Below, piece after piece: positions 35,771-44,999 of a DNA stretch of 52,428 nucleotides. The first letter of the stretch is position 1. Each line of letters opens with the position of its first letter. The notes under the pieces were generated by a model. The model did no database searches and had not been told where the DNA came from. It worked only from the letters and a program-made list of their open reading frames with translations. Position numbers and translations under genes: made by a program. This DNA is from Gemmataceae bacterium (GTDB lineage: Bacteria; Planctomycetota; Planctomycetia; Gemmatales; Gemmataceae). The DNA lies in the NCBI GenBank assembly GCA_009692065.1, contig SHZY01000020.1:1-52428 (forward strand). Direction: 5' to 3'.

Positions 35771-35818
35771 TTGACTTCTCAGTCATTCTGTCTTACTATG
35801 CTCTCAGTCATTCTGTCT
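35771..35818 (+). promoter_or_regulatory. blaI promoter with two direct operator repeats
   Basis: TTGACT (35771-35776) and TACTAT (35794-35799) are separated by exactly 17 bp, a near-consensus sigma70-type promoter. The 17-bp repeat TCTCAGTCATTCTGTCT fills the whole spacer (35777-35793) and recurs identically at 35802-35818, just after the -10 box. Each repeat contains an imperfect CAG...CTG dyad. This arrangement would block RNA polymerase when a BlaI-type repressor binds; the repressor assignment is inferred from the adjacent gene. Confidence 0.75.
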
Positions 35819-35833
35819 GGGAGAGGCATTACC

Positions 35834-36247
35834 ATGGCACGCACGCCACAGGATATCACCGACGCGGAACTCGATGTGCTCCAGCTACTCTGGAAGCATG
35901 GCCCGCTGCCGATTCGCCGGCTCACCGACTTGCTCTACGGCGACAGCAAGACATCGCAGTACGCCACAGTCCAAAAACTGCTGGAACGGCTCGAAAGCAA
36001 GGAATGCGTTGCCCGCAACCGCACGGCAAACGTCCACGTCTTCTCCGCCACCATCGAACGCGATGAGCTGGTGGGCCGGCGCTTACGCGCGGTCGCCGAG
36101 GACCTGTGCGACGGCTCCTGGACGCCGCTCCTGACCAATCTCGTGCAAACGAAAAAATTTTCGGAACAGGATCGGCGGATGCTGAGACATCTGATCGATG
36201 ATCATGAGGCCGGCACGCCGAAAAAAGATCGGCGCGAAAGGAAATGA
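35834..36247 (+). CDS. BlaI/MecI/CopY family transcriptional repressor
   Basis: A 137-residue winged-helix repressor. MARTPQDITDAELDVLQLLW is the classic family start, with the DNA-recognition helix region SQYATVQKLLERLESKECVA at about residues 38-57. It should bind as a dimer to the repeats at 35777-35818 and repress its own operon. In the family, relief comes from proteolysis triggered by the partner M56 membrane protein, here encoded 1 nt downstream. GGAGAGG precedes the ATG at 35834. Confidence 0.93.
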   Translation: MARTPQDITDAELDVLQLLWKHGPLPIRRLTDLLYGDSKTSQYATVQKLLERLESKECVARNRTANVHVFSATIERDELVGRRLRAVAEDLCDGSWTPLLTNLVQTKKFSEQDRRMLRHLIDDHEAGTPKKDRRERK

Positions 36248-36248
36248 C

Positions 36249-38006
36249 ATGCACGCGGTCCTCGAAATTGTGTTGAGCAACCTGCTCGTCGCGGGCCTTT
36301 TGGCGTTGCTCGCGGCAGTCGTCGGTCTCTGGGACCGACGGCCTGCGATCACGCATGCCCTGTGGCTGCTCGTCATGCTCAAGCTGGTCACGCCGCCCTT
36401 GTTTGAATGCCCAATTCCCTGGCCCGAATCGCCCTTGCTGCAGCAACAACCCAGCGCACAAGTGAAGCAGCAGTTCGTCGTGAACGAGGCTCCCGTGCCG
36501 GTGGAGGAAAACGACGGGCCCGCCGCGCCGACACCAGAAGCTCTGCCGCAGCCGGCGGAACGCGAAGAGCAAGTCGATCCGCTCGTCGTTGTGCCGGCTG
36601 ACGTTGAACAACCGATTGCCGCACCCGCCAAGGTGGAGAATGCGGCCGTGCAGATTTTGCCGCCTCTTGCGGACGCAGGTAGCGTTTGGGAATGGTCAAC
36701 CGTGGTGCTATTCGCCTGGCTCGCGGGCTCGTGCCTTTGGCTGACGCTGGCACTGATCCGTCTCCACCGCTTCAGCCGACTGTTGCGCTTCGCGCAACCG
36801 GCGCCGACGTATGTGCAAGATCTGGCACGACGGTTGGCCGACGATCTGCAGGTGCGCTGCCCCGAGGTAGGTGTGCTGCCCGGCAACATGTCGCCGATGC
36901 TCTGGGCGCTGGATCGCACGCCGAAACTGCTGCTCCCCGCGGGATTGCTCGAACGCCTGTCGGAGCAACAACTGGCGACGCTCCTCGCCCACGAACTGGC
37001 GCACTGGCGGCGGCGCGATGATCGTGTTCGCTGGCTCGAGCTGGTGGTGCTGACTCTTTACTGGTGGTGTCCGCTCGCCTGGTGGGCACGCCGCGAATTG
37101 CATCAGGCCGAGGAGGAGTGCTGCGACGCCTGGGTGGTGTCGCTGGCCCCTGGGTCGGCCAAGGACTATGCGTTGGCTTTGGTGGAAACGGTGGAATTTC
37201 TCTCCGCCACGCCGGCTTCCTTGCCACCGTTGGCAAGTGGGCTCGGACGTGTGCGACTTCTCAAAAGGAGACTGACGATGATTCTGCAAGGCAAAACCCC
37301 GCGGTCGTTGACCTTCACCGGTCTCGCCGCCGTCGCAGGTGTCGGCCTGCTGGCGCTCCCGCTGATCTTCAGCCGATCGCTCGACAGCCAGGTCGCGGCC
37401 CAGCAAGACCAGAAAAAACCAGACCGCAGGAAGGACGACGCCGGCGGCAAGCAGCCGGCCGAGCAAGGCCGTGACGAAATTCAGCGGCTCCAGGAACAAA
37501 TTCAGCGCCAGCAGCAAGAACTGCAGCAGATGATGCAGCGCCTGCAGCAGCTTCAGGGCGGCGGCGGCGGTCAGCCGGGCCAGAAGGGCCAACAGGGCCA
37601 GCAAGGCGGCGATAAGAAAAAAGGCGGCGGGCCCGGATTCCCCGGTGGACCCGGTGGCGGCGGCGGACGACCTGGCTTCGGCGGCCCTCCGGGCGGCTTC
37701 GGCGGCAACCCCTTTGATCGCATCAACGAACTCGAACGAAAGCTCGACATGGTCCTGCAGGAACTCCGCGCTCTGCGCAACGAGATGAGGCCAGGCGGCA
37801 AGGGCCCAGGCCCGAAGGGTCCCGGCGCGGGCGGCGGCGATCGGCCGTTCGATCCAAACAATCCGCCGCGCGGCAAGGACGGCAAGCAAGCTAACCCGCG
37901 ACCGGGCGGCAACCCGAACCCCGACGGCGGCAGGTTCGACCCGAACAATCGGCCCACGCCGCCGACCCCGCCCGCCAAGCCGGGCAAGCCGCGCGATGAC
38001 GAATAA
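36249..38006 (+). CDS. M56 (BlaR1/MecR1-like) membrane metallopeptidase with Gln/Gly-rich tail
   Basis: A 585-residue partner of the BlaI-type repressor. Membrane helices are at about residues 5-27, 37-55 and 155-180; the zinc motif HELAH is at about 247 with EEECCDAW downstream. A fourth helix (GLAAVAGVGLLALPLIF) follows at about 357-373. The penicillin-binding sensor domain of BlaR1 is absent. Instead there is a Gln-rich coil (QEQIQRQQQELQQMMQRLQQ), a Gly/Pro-rich tract, a second coil (INELERKLDMVLQELRALRN) and a Pro/Asn-rich end. The signal sensed is therefore not beta-lactam by homology. Start at 36249 is one base after the blaI stop. Confidence 0.9.
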   Translation: MHAVLEIVLSNLLVAGLLALLAAVVGLWDRRPAITHALWLLVMLKLVTPPLFECPIPWPESPLLQQQPSAQVKQQFVVNEAPVPVEENDGPAAPTPEALPQPAEREEQVDPLVVVPADVEQPIAAPAKVENAAVQILPPLADAGSVWEWSTVVLFAWLAGSCLWLTLALIRLHRFSRLLRFAQPAPTYVQDLARRLADDLQVRCPEVGVLPGNMSPMLWALDRTPKLLLPAGLLERLSEQQLATLLAHELAHWRRRDDRVRWLELVVLTLYWWCPLAWWARRELHQAEEECCDAWVVSLAPGSAKDYALALVETVEFLSATPASLPPLASGLGRVRLLKRRLTMILQGKTPRSLTFTGLAAVAGVGLLALPLIFSRSLDSQVAAQQDQKKPDRRKDDAGGKQPAEQGRDEIQRLQEQIQRQQQELQQMMQRLQQLQGGGGGQPGQKGQQGQQGGDKKKGGGPGFPGGPGGGGGRPGFGGPPGGFGGNPFDRINELERKLDMVLQELRALRNEMRPGGKGPGPKGPGAGGGDRPFDPNNPPRGKDGKQANPRPGGNPNPDGGRFDPNNRPTPPTPPAKPGKPRDDE

Positions 38007-38035
38007 CTGACACGCGGTACCGTTCAATTCTCAAC

Positions 38036-38068
38036 GGCCCCCGGCTCCAACCGTGGGCCATTGTTTTT
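38036..38068 (+). terminator. Rho-independent terminator after the M56 gene
   Basis: GGCCCCCGG and CCGTGGGCC form a GC-rich stem with a 6-nt loop, followed by ATTGTTTTT. This is the classic form and lies 30 nt after the stop of the M56 gene. Confidence 0.75.
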
Positions 38069-38201
38069 CTGCCCACAGCCCACTGACTACTAACTTCCTC
38101 TCGACGCCATTTCCAGGATTAGTTACACTTTTCTCCTTCACGGATGCCGCGGACGCTTTGCCGCGGAGAAACCGTCTCAAGTAAGACGAGGAGAACCGAC
38201 C

Positions 38202-39242
38202 ATGTCCGCTCGATTACCCTACCTGTTGATTGCTTACGCCGCTTTGCTATTTGCCGGCATCACCACTGCCCAGCCTGTGCAGGTCCCGCCGCCGAAGGCC
38301 GAGACGCCGCCTGCACGTGACGTTGTCGCCGCGCGCGTCAACGGCCAACCGATCCCGGAGCTTGCCGTCTTTCGCAGCTTGACGCGCGTCCCGCTTGACC
38401 GGCGCGAGGAGGCCCGCAAGGATGTGCTGACCTTTCTCATCGATAACATGATCGTCGATCAATACTTGCTCCAGATCCAAACGCAGCTCAAGATCCAGGT
38501 CGAAGCCAAGGAGGTCGAAGAGCATTTCCTGAAGGTCAAGAAGGAAGCGGCCGACATGGGCAACGACTTCGACAAGTTGCTCAAGGAGTTGATGATCACC
38601 GAATCCGAGATGCGCATCGAGCTCACCTCCGCTCTGCGCTGGGACAAGTTCGTCCTCAAACAGGGCCCGGATGCCGTGCTGCAAGACTACTTCAAGAACA
38701 ACCTCGGCATGTTCAACGGCAGCGAGACGAAAGCACGCCACATTCTGCTGCCCGCGCCCGACAGCAAGACGGCGGATGTTGTCGGCAAGCTGACGGCGAT
38801 CAAGAAAAAGATCGAGGCTGAAGTCGCGGTGGCGCTCGTCAAGCTGCCGGCCGGCACCGATGCGATCACCCGCGAAAAGGCCCGCGCCAAGACGCTGGAA
38901 GACGCATTTGCCGAGGCGGCCACAAAGGAATCCACCTGCCCCTCGAAGAAGGACGGCGGCGATCTCGGCTTCTTCCCGCGCGTCGGCGCCGGCGCCATGG
39001 TGGAGCCATTCGCCAAGGCCGCCTTCGCGCTCAAGCCCTATCAGATGAGCGAACCGGTCGCCACCGACTTCGGCTACCACCTGATTCTCGCCATCGATTC
39101 CAAGCCCGGCCGGGATGTGAAATTCGAGGACCCGAAGGTCAAGGCGTTCGTGCAAGAAGTCTACGCCGACCGCCTGCGCGAAGCGGTGCTGACCAGCTAC
39201 AAGGCGAAATCGAAGATTGAGATTGTCGAACGCAAGAAATGA
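38202..39242 (+). CDS. Parvulin-type peptidyl-prolyl isomerase (SurA-like)
   Basis: A 346-residue exported foldase. GAGGAG precedes the ATG; the signal peptide is LLIAYAALLFAGITTAQ. A SurA-N-like region (VAARVNGQPIPELAVFRSLT to about residue 165) precedes the parvulin domain, with KARHILLP, GGDLGFFPR and FGYHLILAID. The inserted segment between HILL and GGDLG is long (KKKIEAEVAVALVKLPAGTD). It resembles the parvulin at 7915-8952 in length and order. Periplasmic folding assistance is inferred. Confidence 0.92.
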   Translation: MSARLPYLLIAYAALLFAGITTAQPVQVPPPKAETPPARDVVAARVNGQPIPELAVFRSLTRVPLDRREEARKDVLTFLIDNMIVDQYLLQIQTQLKIQVEAKEVEEHFLKVKKEAADMGNDFDKLLKELMITESEMRIELTSALRWDKFVLKQGPDAVLQDYFKNNLGMFNGSETKARHILLPAPDSKTADVVGKLTAIKKKIEAEVAVALVKLPAGTDAITREKARAKTLEDAFAEAATKESTCPSKKDGGDLGFFPRVGAGAMVEPFAKAAFALKPYQMSEPVATDFGYHLILAIDSKPGRDVKFEDPKVKAFVQEVYADRLREAVLTSYKAKSKIEIVERKK

Positions 39243-39259
39243 CCGGACTCCCGTATCTG

Positions 39260-39295
39260 TTTAGCGCCCGCATGGCGCCATGCGGGCGCTAAACG
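39260..39295. repeat. Family A palindrome (perfect, 36 bp)
   Basis: GTTTAGCGCCCGCATGGC is followed by its exact reverse complement. It lies between convergent genes (stops at 39242 and 39309). Confidence 0.9.
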
Positions 39296-39308
39296 AATAC
39301 CAGAAACC

Positions 39309-40604
<1,296 letters not shown>

Positions 40605-40715
40605 CCGTAATGAGGAGAGGGATCGCTAGCCACGAGCGCAAGCGACCGGGAACTTTTGATGCCGTCACTCTACCAAGCGCGGGGAAATGAGGCTAGGCGG
40701 ATCGGCGGCGGTGTA

Positions 40716-40814
40716 GAATTCCCGGCGAGCCGAACCCGTAAGGGGCCGGATACCGGCACCAGTTGCTGGGCACTCAACCCGGCCCCTTACAGGGCTCGTC
40801 TCGCCGGAGAATTC
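40716..40814. repeat. Family H long inverted repeat (99 bp)
   Basis: GAATTCCCGGCGAGCCGAAC... on the left pairs with ...ACGAGCCCTGTAAGGGGCCGG read from the other strand on the right; GAATTC, CCGGCGAG and GTAAGGGGCCGG are shared by both arms. The right end overlaps the first bases of the SDR stop codon (40813-40815). The remaining 40605-40715 shows nothing recognisable. Confidence 0.85.
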
Positions 40815-41712
40815 AGAAACTCCCCCGCAACCCCTGCCCATAATCCGGATACCGCAACTCCACGCCCAATTCCTCCTTCATGCGGCGGTTGTTGATGCGG
40901 CGATTGGCGCGCTCGTGCGGTGGCAGCCCCCTCACCCCCGGCCCCTCTCCCCCGGAAGGGAGAGGGGAGAAATGCGGAGCCGGAGCGTCGAGCGCCTTCG
41001 CCAGGGCGGCGTAGAAGTAGCGGCGGCGGACCGGGTGATCGTCGCACACGTTATAGATGCGGCCCGGCTGGCCATGCCCTTCGGCGGCCAACACGGCGAG
41101 GCCGCCGTCCTCGACGTGGATCAGGTTGAGCCATTTATCCGCGTCGCCCACGATCGGCTCCCCCTTCTCGATTGTTTGGCGCCGAAGCAAGCGGCCGGGG
41201 CCGTAGATGCCGGCGAAACGCAGCACGATCGCGCTCGGCAACTTCGCCCGCAGCACCGCTTCCGCGTCCAGTACAATCTGCCCCGATGGCTCGGCGGGCT
41301 CCGTCGGTGAGGCCTCATCGACCCAGCCGCCGTCCGTCTGGCCGTAGACGCTGGAGCTGCTGACGTAGATGAAGCGCCCGGGTGCCCGCCCCCTCACCCC
41401 CGGCCCCTCTCCCCCGGAGGGGAGAGGGGAGAAGAGGGCGGACAGCAAATTCGCGAGGCCATCGACGTAGACCGACCGCATGGTCGCGCCGGACGTGCGG
41501 TCGAAACCGATCGCGTAGAGGACGGTATCGACTTTCGGCAACGCGCGCAGGCTGGCGGGATCGAGCACGTCGCAGACGATCGGCTCGACGTCGGCAGGCA
41601 AATGGGCGGCATCGCGCGTGGCGGCAAATACACGCCGGCCTTGCTGACGCCACAGAGCGGCGACGTGGCGGCCGAGATAGCCGCAGCCGAGGATCAGGTG
41701 GGAGGATGGCAT
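40813..41712 (-). CDS. SDR/NAD-dependent epimerase-like protein with two in-frame repeat inserts
   Basis: A 299-residue extended SDR. The Rossmann loop LGCGYLGRH is at residues 8-16, the dinucleotide strand VEPIVCDVLDPAS at about 44-56, and FIYVSSSSVYGQ holds the catalytic Ser/Tyr region. Two identical 15-residue segments FSPLPSGGEGPGVRG lie at residues 94-108 and 248-262; each is encoded by a 45-bp palindromic repeat (41389-41433, 40927-40971). They sit in predicted loops, so the fold can survive. The start at 41712 gives the canonical MPSSHLILGCG; longer in-frame extension to 42342 overlaps the next gene and is rejected. Confidence 0.9.
   Translation of the reverse strand: MPSSHLILGCGYLGRHVAALWRQQGRRVFAATRDAAHLPADVEPIVCDVLDPASLRALPKVDTVLYAIGFDRTSGATMRSVYVDGLANLLSALFSPLPSGGEGPGVRGRAPGRFIYVSSSSVYGQTDGGWVDEASPTEPAEPSGQIVLDAEAVLRAKLPSAIVLRFAGIYGPGRLLRRQTIEKGEPIVGDADKWLNLIHVEDGGLAVLAAEGHGQPGRIYNVCDDHPVRRRYFYAALAKALDAPAPHFSPLPSGGEGPGVRGLPPHERANRRINNRRMKEELGVELRYPDYGQGLRGSF
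40927..40971. repeat. Family G palindrome inside the SDR gene (copy near 3' end)
   Basis: A 45-bp unit beginning CCCCCTCACCCCCGGCCCCT and ending GGGAGAGGGGAGAA. It differs from the copy at 41389-41433 at one position and is read as 15 in-frame codons on the minus strand. Confidence 0.9.
41389..41433. repeat. Family G palindrome inside the SDR gene (copy near 5' end)
   Basis: The second 45-bp unit, in the same orientation and reading frame as the copy at 40927-40971. A shorter intergenic version of the hairpin core lies at 50965-50993. Confidence 0.9.
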
Positions 41713-41721
41713 GGGTTGTCC

Positions 41722-41761
41722 TCGTTTAGCGCCCGCGTGGCGCCATGCGAGCGCTAAACGA
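41722..41761. repeat. Family A palindrome
   Basis: TCGTTTAGCGCCCGCGTGGC pairs with GCCATGCGAGCGCTAAACGA. It lies between two minus-strand genes. Confidence 0.85.
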
Positions 41762-41767
41762 AGTCGG

Positions 41768-43441
41768 TCAGCGGCGCTGGACGGCGAACGGGCGCCCGCC
41801 GCAGGCGTGTTTCCAGCGTTCGTTGCCGGCGGCGTCGAATTCGTAGATGCAGCCATCGCCGTGGCTGGCGACCAGGGTGTGGCCATTGGCGAGACGTACG
41901 GCGCGATTGGGATTGGCGACGTTCTTCTCCCAGTAGACCTTGCCCGTGAAGTCCACCTCTTGCACCTTGCCGGTGCCGCCGAGGGCAACGAGGTATCGGC
42001 CATTGCGCAGGCGTTCGATGCTGCCCCAGGCGAGGCCGCCGCCGATCTTGGTTTTGGCGATGAGTTTGCCCGTCTCGTCGATCTCGCCGATTTCGCCGCA
42101 GGCATCGATCCAGATGTAATGGCCATCGAGCAGCTTGCGGGCGTGGTAGGTGTGCCCCTGGGTCGTGTAGGTAAAGATCGTTTTACCTTCGCGCGTGAAC
42201 TCGACGATGCTGCGATAGGTCGAGACGACGGTGTTGCCGTTGGGGAGACGCTGCACGCTGGTCGGGGCGATGCCGGCGTGCTTCCAACCGATGGCGCCGC
42301 GCGTGTCCATTTCGTAGATCTGGTTGCTGCGTGCGTCGGCAACGAGAAGTCGGCCGCCGGGGAGCCACTGGGCGTCGATGGGGTTTGGGGTCGCGATCTG
42401 CCAGCGGACTTCGCCCCCCTTGTTGATTTCGTAGAGCCGGCCGCCGCCGTCGGGGCGCTGGGTTTCAGCGATGAGCGTCAAACCGATCGCCTGATCGTCG
42501 AGGCGGAGCGACTTCCAGTCGATTTTTGCGTGGTTGGTCTTCCACCACGATTCCCAGGCGTCGCGGACCTTCTGCCCCTGGTTGTCCTTGACCGCGCCGA
42601 GCCAAACCGGCGGGGCGTTTTCGCCGGCGAGCTGGGCGAGCAAATCCTCGGCGCGCTGCGCCAGTTCGGTAGAGTCGGTGTTCAACAGGGCGATGAGCAC
42701 CGGCACCGCTTTCGCCTCGTGGGCCGCCAGCAGCGCCGCGGCCGCAAGGAAACGCACCTCGTGAGAGGAATCCTGCAAGCGTTCGACCACCTTGGCACGC
42801 TGCGAAGCGTCCTGGGAAGCGCCGACGATCCACACGGCGACGGCCCGGCGCTTGGCAGCCTTGTCGCCGAGCGCTTGCTCGAGCATTGGAATCGCTTTGC
42901 CATCGACCAACGCCAGCTTCTTCACGCTGTGGCGGATTTCTTCCTCGACCCAGCTTTCATCGACGAACGGCAGATAAGCAAGCAGCGTTTCGACGGCGCC
43001 GGGCGGGTTGCGTTCGACGAGCACGCGGCTCGCCGTCGCCGACAAGCCGAGCTTGGTGTTTTGGGCAATGACCTGGATGCAATAAAGGGCCCGGCGCGAG
43101 GTCTCGGCGTCCTTGTGTTTGGCGATTTCACGCAAGAAAGGGAGGGCGGAGCGGCCGGCGCGGATTAGCTCATCGGTGGCCTGGGTGCGCACCGGAAAAC
43201 GGCTGTCGCCCAGCTCGGCGGCGCGCTGCTTGAGGGCGGCCTGTTCCTGTTCGCTTGGCGTGCGGCGTTGGAAATAGGCGAGAAGTCCCGGGCCATCGAG
43301 CGCGATCCCCGCATGCTTCAGCGCCTGTTCATCTTGCGTGACGCCGCCGCCGAGCTTTTGCGATGGCGGATCGCCTGCCCAGGCCAGCCAGGCGGTGATG
43401 CCCAGGGCAATCACAACCGGTAGTGCACGGCTGCGAATCAT
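41768..43441 (-). CDS. Secreted HEAT-repeat plus beta-propeller protein
   Basis: A 557-residue protein with a signal peptide (ALPVVIALGITAWLAWAG). Residues about 70-265 are HEAT-like (AETSRRALYCIQVIAQ; AKRRAVAVWIVGASQDASQR; HEVRFLAAAALLAAHEAKAV). Residues about 300-557 form a PQQ/arylsulfotransferase-like propeller with repeating x-L-P-N-G-N-T and W-K-H-A-G motifs (IGWKHAGIAPTSVQRLPNGN; RAVRLANGHTLVASHGDG). It is presumably periplasmic. The combination suggests a binding scaffold; no enzyme motif is evident. Confidence 0.88.
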   Translation of the reverse strand: MIRSRALPVVIALGITAWLAWAGDPPSQKLGGGVTQDEQALKHAGIALDGPGLLAYFQRRTPSEQEQAALKQRAAELGDSRFPVRTQATDELIRAGRSALPFLREIAKHKDAETSRRALYCIQVIAQNTKLGLSATASRVLVERNPPGAVETLLAYLPFVDESWVEEEIRHSVKKLALVDGKAIPMLEQALGDKAAKRRAVAVWIVGASQDASQRAKVVERLQDSSHEVRFLAAAALLAAHEAKAVPVLIALLNTDSTELAQRAEDLLAQLAGENAPPVWLGAVKDNQGQKVRDAWESWWKTNHAKIDWKSLRLDDQAIGLTLIAETQRPDGGGRLYEINKGGEVRWQIATPNPIDAQWLPGGRLLVADARSNQIYEMDTRGAIGWKHAGIAPTSVQRLPNGNTVVSTYRSIVEFTREGKTIFTYTTQGHTYHARKLLDGHYIWIDACGEIGEIDETGKLIAKTKIGGGLAWGSIERLRNGRYLVALGGTGKVQEVDFTGKVYWEKNVANPNRAVRLANGHTLVASHGDGCIYEFDAAGNERWKHACGGRPFAVQRR

Positions 43442-43762
43442 GGTGGTCGTCCCCGTATGGATCAGGGGTCAGGAGCCAGCGATCAGGAGTCAGAATAAGG
43501 CGCATTTGCCGAAAGCAACGCTTACCCATCTTACTCCGGCAAAATGCCCGTTGATAGGAAATCCACGTAATCTTGAGAAAGAAGTTCCCATTTCGTGCCG
43601 ATTATGTTCAAATAATCGACACAATCGGACGGGTCGCATACAATGACGGCCAGTCTACAGCTACGATCTCAGGGTCGAGGTCGCGGATCGCAGGGAAGAA
43701 GCCGTCCCCGGGTCTCTTGCAGGAATGGCGTTTTTGGCTCTCATTCCGTGGAAATCGGTCTT
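43442..43762. other. Divergent intergenic region upstream of the KASIII gene
   Basis: These 321 bp separate the minus-strand HEAT/propeller gene from the plus-strand KASIII gene. Two related GATCAGG(G/A)GTCAG units lie near 43459-43493. An in-frame extension of the KASIII frame to 43643 encodes an Arg/Ser-rich stretch unlike the family and is judged non-coding. No promoter could be assigned with confidence. Confidence 0.4.
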
Positions 43763-44815
43763 ATGGATTACAACGCCGCCGTCACCGGTTGGGGTTGGTA
43801 CAGTCCGGCTCAGGTCCTGAGCAATCATGACCTTGAAAAGCTCGTCGATACCAACGATGAGTGGATCCATTCACGCACCGGCATCCGCGAACGCCGTATT
43901 GCCGCGCCGGGCGAAACGACCTCATCGATGGGGACAATCGCCGCACGGCAAGCTCTGGAAGAAGCGGGACTGTCGGCCCAGGACCTCGACCTGATCATCT
44001 GCACGACGACGACGCCCGACCATCTGGTCCCCGCCACCGCCTGCCTGATTCAAAGCAATCTCGGCGCCGACCGCGCGGCCGCGTTCGACCTCAACACCGC
44101 GTGCAGCGGTTTTATTTATGCGCTGGCAACCGGTTCGCAGTTCATCCAGGCCGGCGGGGCCAAGCGTATCTTGATTGTTGCCGGCGAGACGTTGAGCCGA
44201 TTCATGAACTGGGAGGACCGCGCCACTTGCATCCTGTTTGGCGACGGGGCGGCGGCCGTGGTCCTTGAGCCCACCACGCAGAGCGCCGGCGTCCTCACCA
44301 CCGTTCTCGGCTCGCGCGGCGATGTCGAGCAAGCGCTCATGATCGAAGCCGGCGGTTGTGCCAGGCCGGCCAGTGCCGAAACGATTGCGGAGAAGGCCCA
44401 CTGCGTGCGCATGCGCGGCAACGAAGTCTTCAAGATGGCGGTCCGCTGCATGTCGCAGGCCGCTCAAGAGGCACTTGCCAAGGCAGGGCTATCCATCAGC
44501 GACATGCGCGCGGTCATACCGCACCAGGCCAACCATCGCATTCTCACCGCGACGCAAGAGGCCCTCGGCGTTTCCGACCAGCAGATGTACATCAACATCG
44601 ATCGCTACGGCAACACGGGTGCGTCGTCCATTCCGATCGCGCTGGGGGAATATCTCCAGGCCAATGCGGTCGACGCCGGCGATCATTTCCTGTTCGTTGC
44701 GTTCGGCGGCGGTCTGACCTGGGGCGCCGCGGTTCTTCGCTGGGCCGACATCCCCGCCGTCAAGATGGAACGCCTCCAGCGCATGCTCAAGGACAAGCTC
44801 GCGCTTACAGGTTGA
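43763..44815 (+). CDS. fabH: Beta-ketoacyl-ACP synthase III
   Basis: A 350-residue KASIII starting fatty acid synthesis by condensing acetyl-CoA with malonyl-ACP. The catalytic Cys is in NTACSGF (about residue 114), His in VIPHQANHRI (about 253) and Asn in RYGNTGASS (about 283), the Cys-His-Asn triad. GDGAAAVVLEP is also typical. The start at 43763 gives the usual short N-terminus before ITGWGWYSP-type sequence (AAVTGWGWYSPAQVLSN). It is not within a fab operon here, so a specialised KASIII role is possible. A terminator hairpin follows. Confidence 0.94.
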   Translation: MDYNAAVTGWGWYSPAQVLSNHDLEKLVDTNDEWIHSRTGIRERRIAAPGETTSSMGTIAARQALEEAGLSAQDLDLIICTTTTPDHLVPATACLIQSNLGADRAAAFDLNTACSGFIYALATGSQFIQAGGAKRILIVAGETLSRFMNWEDRATCILFGDGAAAVVLEPTTQSAGVLTTVLGSRGDVEQALMIEAGGCARPASAETIAEKAHCVRMRGNEVFKMAVRCMSQAAQEALAKAGLSISDMRAVIPHQANHRILTATQEALGVSDQQMYINIDRYGNTGASSIPIALGEYLQANAVDAGDHFLFVAFGGGLTWGAAVLRWADIPAVKMERLQRMLKDKLALTG

Positions 44816-44835
44816 TTCGGCTGCGAACACCAAAC

Positions 44836-44869
44836 AGAAGCCTGAAGGACCGAAACCTTCGGGCTTCTT
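44836..44869 (+). terminator. Terminator hairpin after the KASIII gene
   Basis: AGAAGCCTGAAGG pairs with CCTTCGGGCTTCT (one G-T pair) around a 7-nt loop, followed by TGTGCATTT. It lies 21 nt past the stop codon. Confidence 0.7.
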
Positions 44870-44999
44870 GTGCATTTGCCGATCAAAAACTGCGCACGCC
44901 GCGCATTTTTTGGACCTCGGTTCCGCCTGCAGGCTCTGCACCCTCGTAAAAAACCAGCTGGCACGGCGTTTGCTCGGTTAGCCGCGGAGGAATCGTTTC

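Noticed and set aside
41713-42342. N-terminal extension of the SDR protein to 509 residues.
   Set aside because: The extra 210 residues are Arg/Ser/Pro-rich and lie antisense-frame within the HEAT/propeller gene; the canonical SDR start is at 41712.
43643-43762. N-terminal extension of the KASIII protein.
   Set aside because: It encodes an Arg/Ser-rich stretch absent from the family; the family's normal start is at 43763.
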